Source: Pseudanabaena sp. Salubria-1
Lineage (GTDB): Bacteria > Cyanobacteriota > Cyanobacteriia > Pseudanabaenales > Pseudanabaenaceae
DNA length: 50,120 bases
NCBI GenBank assembly: GCA_023336205.1
Contig: JALQCR010000048.1
Span: forward strand, 1-50,120
Reading direction: 5' to 3'
The position numbers and the translations under genes are program-made. Within the stretch, counting starts at the first letter, position 1. Every line of letters starts with the position of its first letter. The notes under the pieces were generated by a model. The model did not search any database, was not told the DNA's origin, and worked only from the letters and a program-made list of their open reading frames with translations. Below, piece after piece: positions 49,092-50,120 of the stretch.

Positions 49092-50120
49092 CTTTAAATA
49101 ATTTCTTTGATTATTCTCCAGATGCAGAATTAGATTTATTTACCGATAATCAAGAATTTGATGGTTTTGACGATATTGAATTAGTTAGCACCGAAATCAA
49201 TTTAGAGTCGTCAGAAACGACATCAGAGTTTGAGGAATTTGATGGTCTAATTGATAATCTCGATCAAGGTTTTGATGTTTTCTCTGGAAGCTTGGAAGAG
49301 ACTGATCAAGGATTTGATATTTTTGCTAAAGCTCAAGATGATGAAGATAGTAATAAACTTGTAAAAACAGATATTTTTAATGATTTTGATGAAGTAGAAG
49401 ATATCTCTGAACTCTCTGATTTCTTTGAGCCCCAAGAATCCTCATTAACTAATACATCTTCTTCCAAATTAGCTGAAACTACACCACAGCCTCCCAAGAC
49501 AATATCAGCTAATTATGTTACCCAAGAAGCGGTTAATGCCCCTAAAAATGTTATTCCTTCTATTGCTGAAACTATTCGCGTCGCTATCCCTAGATTAGAT
49601 CGATTAAATAATTATTCTAGTGAATTAGTCACTCAAGAGAATGCTTCGATTTTGCAAAATCAGCAGCTTCAAGCGAAAATTGAACGCATTCAAAAGCAAT
49701 TTAAAAGTTTTGATCAACTCTCTAAAAACTTACAAACTTGGCTTGACAAGGCACAGCGATCGCAAGTTAGAACCCAAGAGCTGACTATAGATTCTCCTTC
49801 TCCCGATGCTAATGAGATCTCCAGCAACTTTTCTCCTTCTACAAATCTACTTGCAGATTTTGACCCATTATTAATGGATTCCTATAGCCATCTGCATAGT
49901 TTTATCCAAGAAGCACTCGAAGATATTGCGCAAATGGATGAAGGGATGCGCGACATGACCATTTTAATGCAACAGACGCAGCAAACTCAAAGGCGCAAGC
50001 AGCAAATTCTTAAACAAGTACGTTATGACTTACTGTGGTCGAGGATGTTGCCACTCGGAGATATTCTCAGCAGTTTACCTCGCATGGTGCGGGAGATGTC
50101 AAACAAATATAACAAGCAGG

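Larger units (their letters stand above)
47017..50120 (+). pseudogene. CheA/PilL-type histidine kinase gene, split by an IS30-family element and cut by the window end
   Basis: The first part (47017-48004) opens with an HPt domain: AAHSIKGGSASLNLEGI with phosphoacceptor His51. A helical and acidic region follows. Removing 48005-49091 and one CTT gives QTDLTLNNFFDYSPDAELD in frame, and the gene runs on past 50120. The second part has a long acidic Asp/Glu/Phe-rich linker (about 49110-49440) and then IRVAIPRLDRLNNYSSELV, the dimerisation region (P3), followed by LLADFDPLLMDSYSHLHSF and RYDLLWSRMLPLGDI. The ATPase and receiver parts should lie beyond the window. Only the HPt piece can be made from the first part, so kinase output is probably lost. 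Confidence 0.9.

Noticed and set aside
37581..50120. PixJ-type phototaxis locus
   Set aside because: Gene order fits, but neither MCP has the GAF domains that carry the bilin in PixJ. A general Pil/Tax-type chemosensory system is the safer name.
1..50120. tRNA or rRNA genes
   Set aside because: I looked through the gene-free stretches and saw no convincing cloverleaf or rRNA sequence; a tRNA scan would settle this.

Overview
The window comes from a cyanobacterium. HIP1 octamers (GCGATCGC) are scattered over genes and spacers, and it carries a cyanobacterial AbrB (cyAbrB), a PatA-type response regulator, a two-MCP Pil/Tax-type chemosensory locus and a thylakoid-type contractile injection gene set. 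The moderately AT-rich sequence, the many long perfect palindromes between genes and the wealth of IS elements suggest a filamentous Pseudanabaena-like genome; that last step is inference.

Layout. 0.2-3.2 kb: D-Ala-D-Ala dipeptidase, cyAbrB, recF and a small hypothetical gene. 3.4-5.7 kb: an IS1-family element with an IS4-type element inside it. 5.7-6.8 kb: the front half of an EamA transporter gene and a structured RNA-like stretch resembling a HEARO/IscB omega-RNA. 6.8-12.8 kb: part of an extracellular contractile injection system (eCIS): tail assembly protein, three tube proteins, sheath, a LuxR-type response regulator and a Pvc16-type cap protein. 12.9-16.6 kb: DUF2779 nuclease and a repeat-bearing hypothetical protein. 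16.8-22.2 kb: an LRR-COR/DUF6883/DUF4926 operon followed by toxin-antitoxin genes and wrecks (DUF5615/DUF433, a ParE pseudogene, an antitoxin split by an IS5 element). 22.3-24.7 kb: GH94 phosphorylase. 24.8-28.8 kb: the front half of an EndoU gene, the second IS1 copy, the back half of the EamA gene, an ATP-grasp ligase, an M10-type protease and a secG tail. 28.9-37 kb: cupin, hypothetical, murF, a second IS4 copy and a large CBS/PAS hybrid histidine kinase. 37.6-50.1 kb: chemosensory operon PatA-CheY-CheW-MCP-MCP-CheA, cut by three unrelated IS elements.

The main result is a rearrangement history readable from the sequence. The two IS1 copies (3447-5709 and 25336-26291) lie inverted, and their flanks are swapped: target duplications and reading frames match only when the outer flank of one copy is joined to the inner flank of the other. 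Undoing an inversion of about 20 kb restores two complete genes, an EndoU nuclease of 188 aa and an EamA transporter of 333 aa. The restored EamA gene overlaps the ATP-grasp ligase gene by ATGA. In that restored order an 81-bp perfect repeat (6767-6847 and 28840-28920) becomes direct and brackets an inserted islet: HEARO-like RNA, EamA, ligase, protease, secG tail. Joining the flanks of the IS elements at 21.1, 39.7, 42.2 and 48.0 kb likewise restores open frames for an antitoxin, CheW, an MCP and CheA.

Functionally, the chemosensory genes would steer type IV pilus motility, but three of six are disrupted here, so the pathway is probably off unless rescued elsewhere. The eCIS part has sheath, tube and cap genes but no baseplate, spike or ATPase gene in view. 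The LRR-COR operon is the best candidate here for an undescribed conflict or signalling module.
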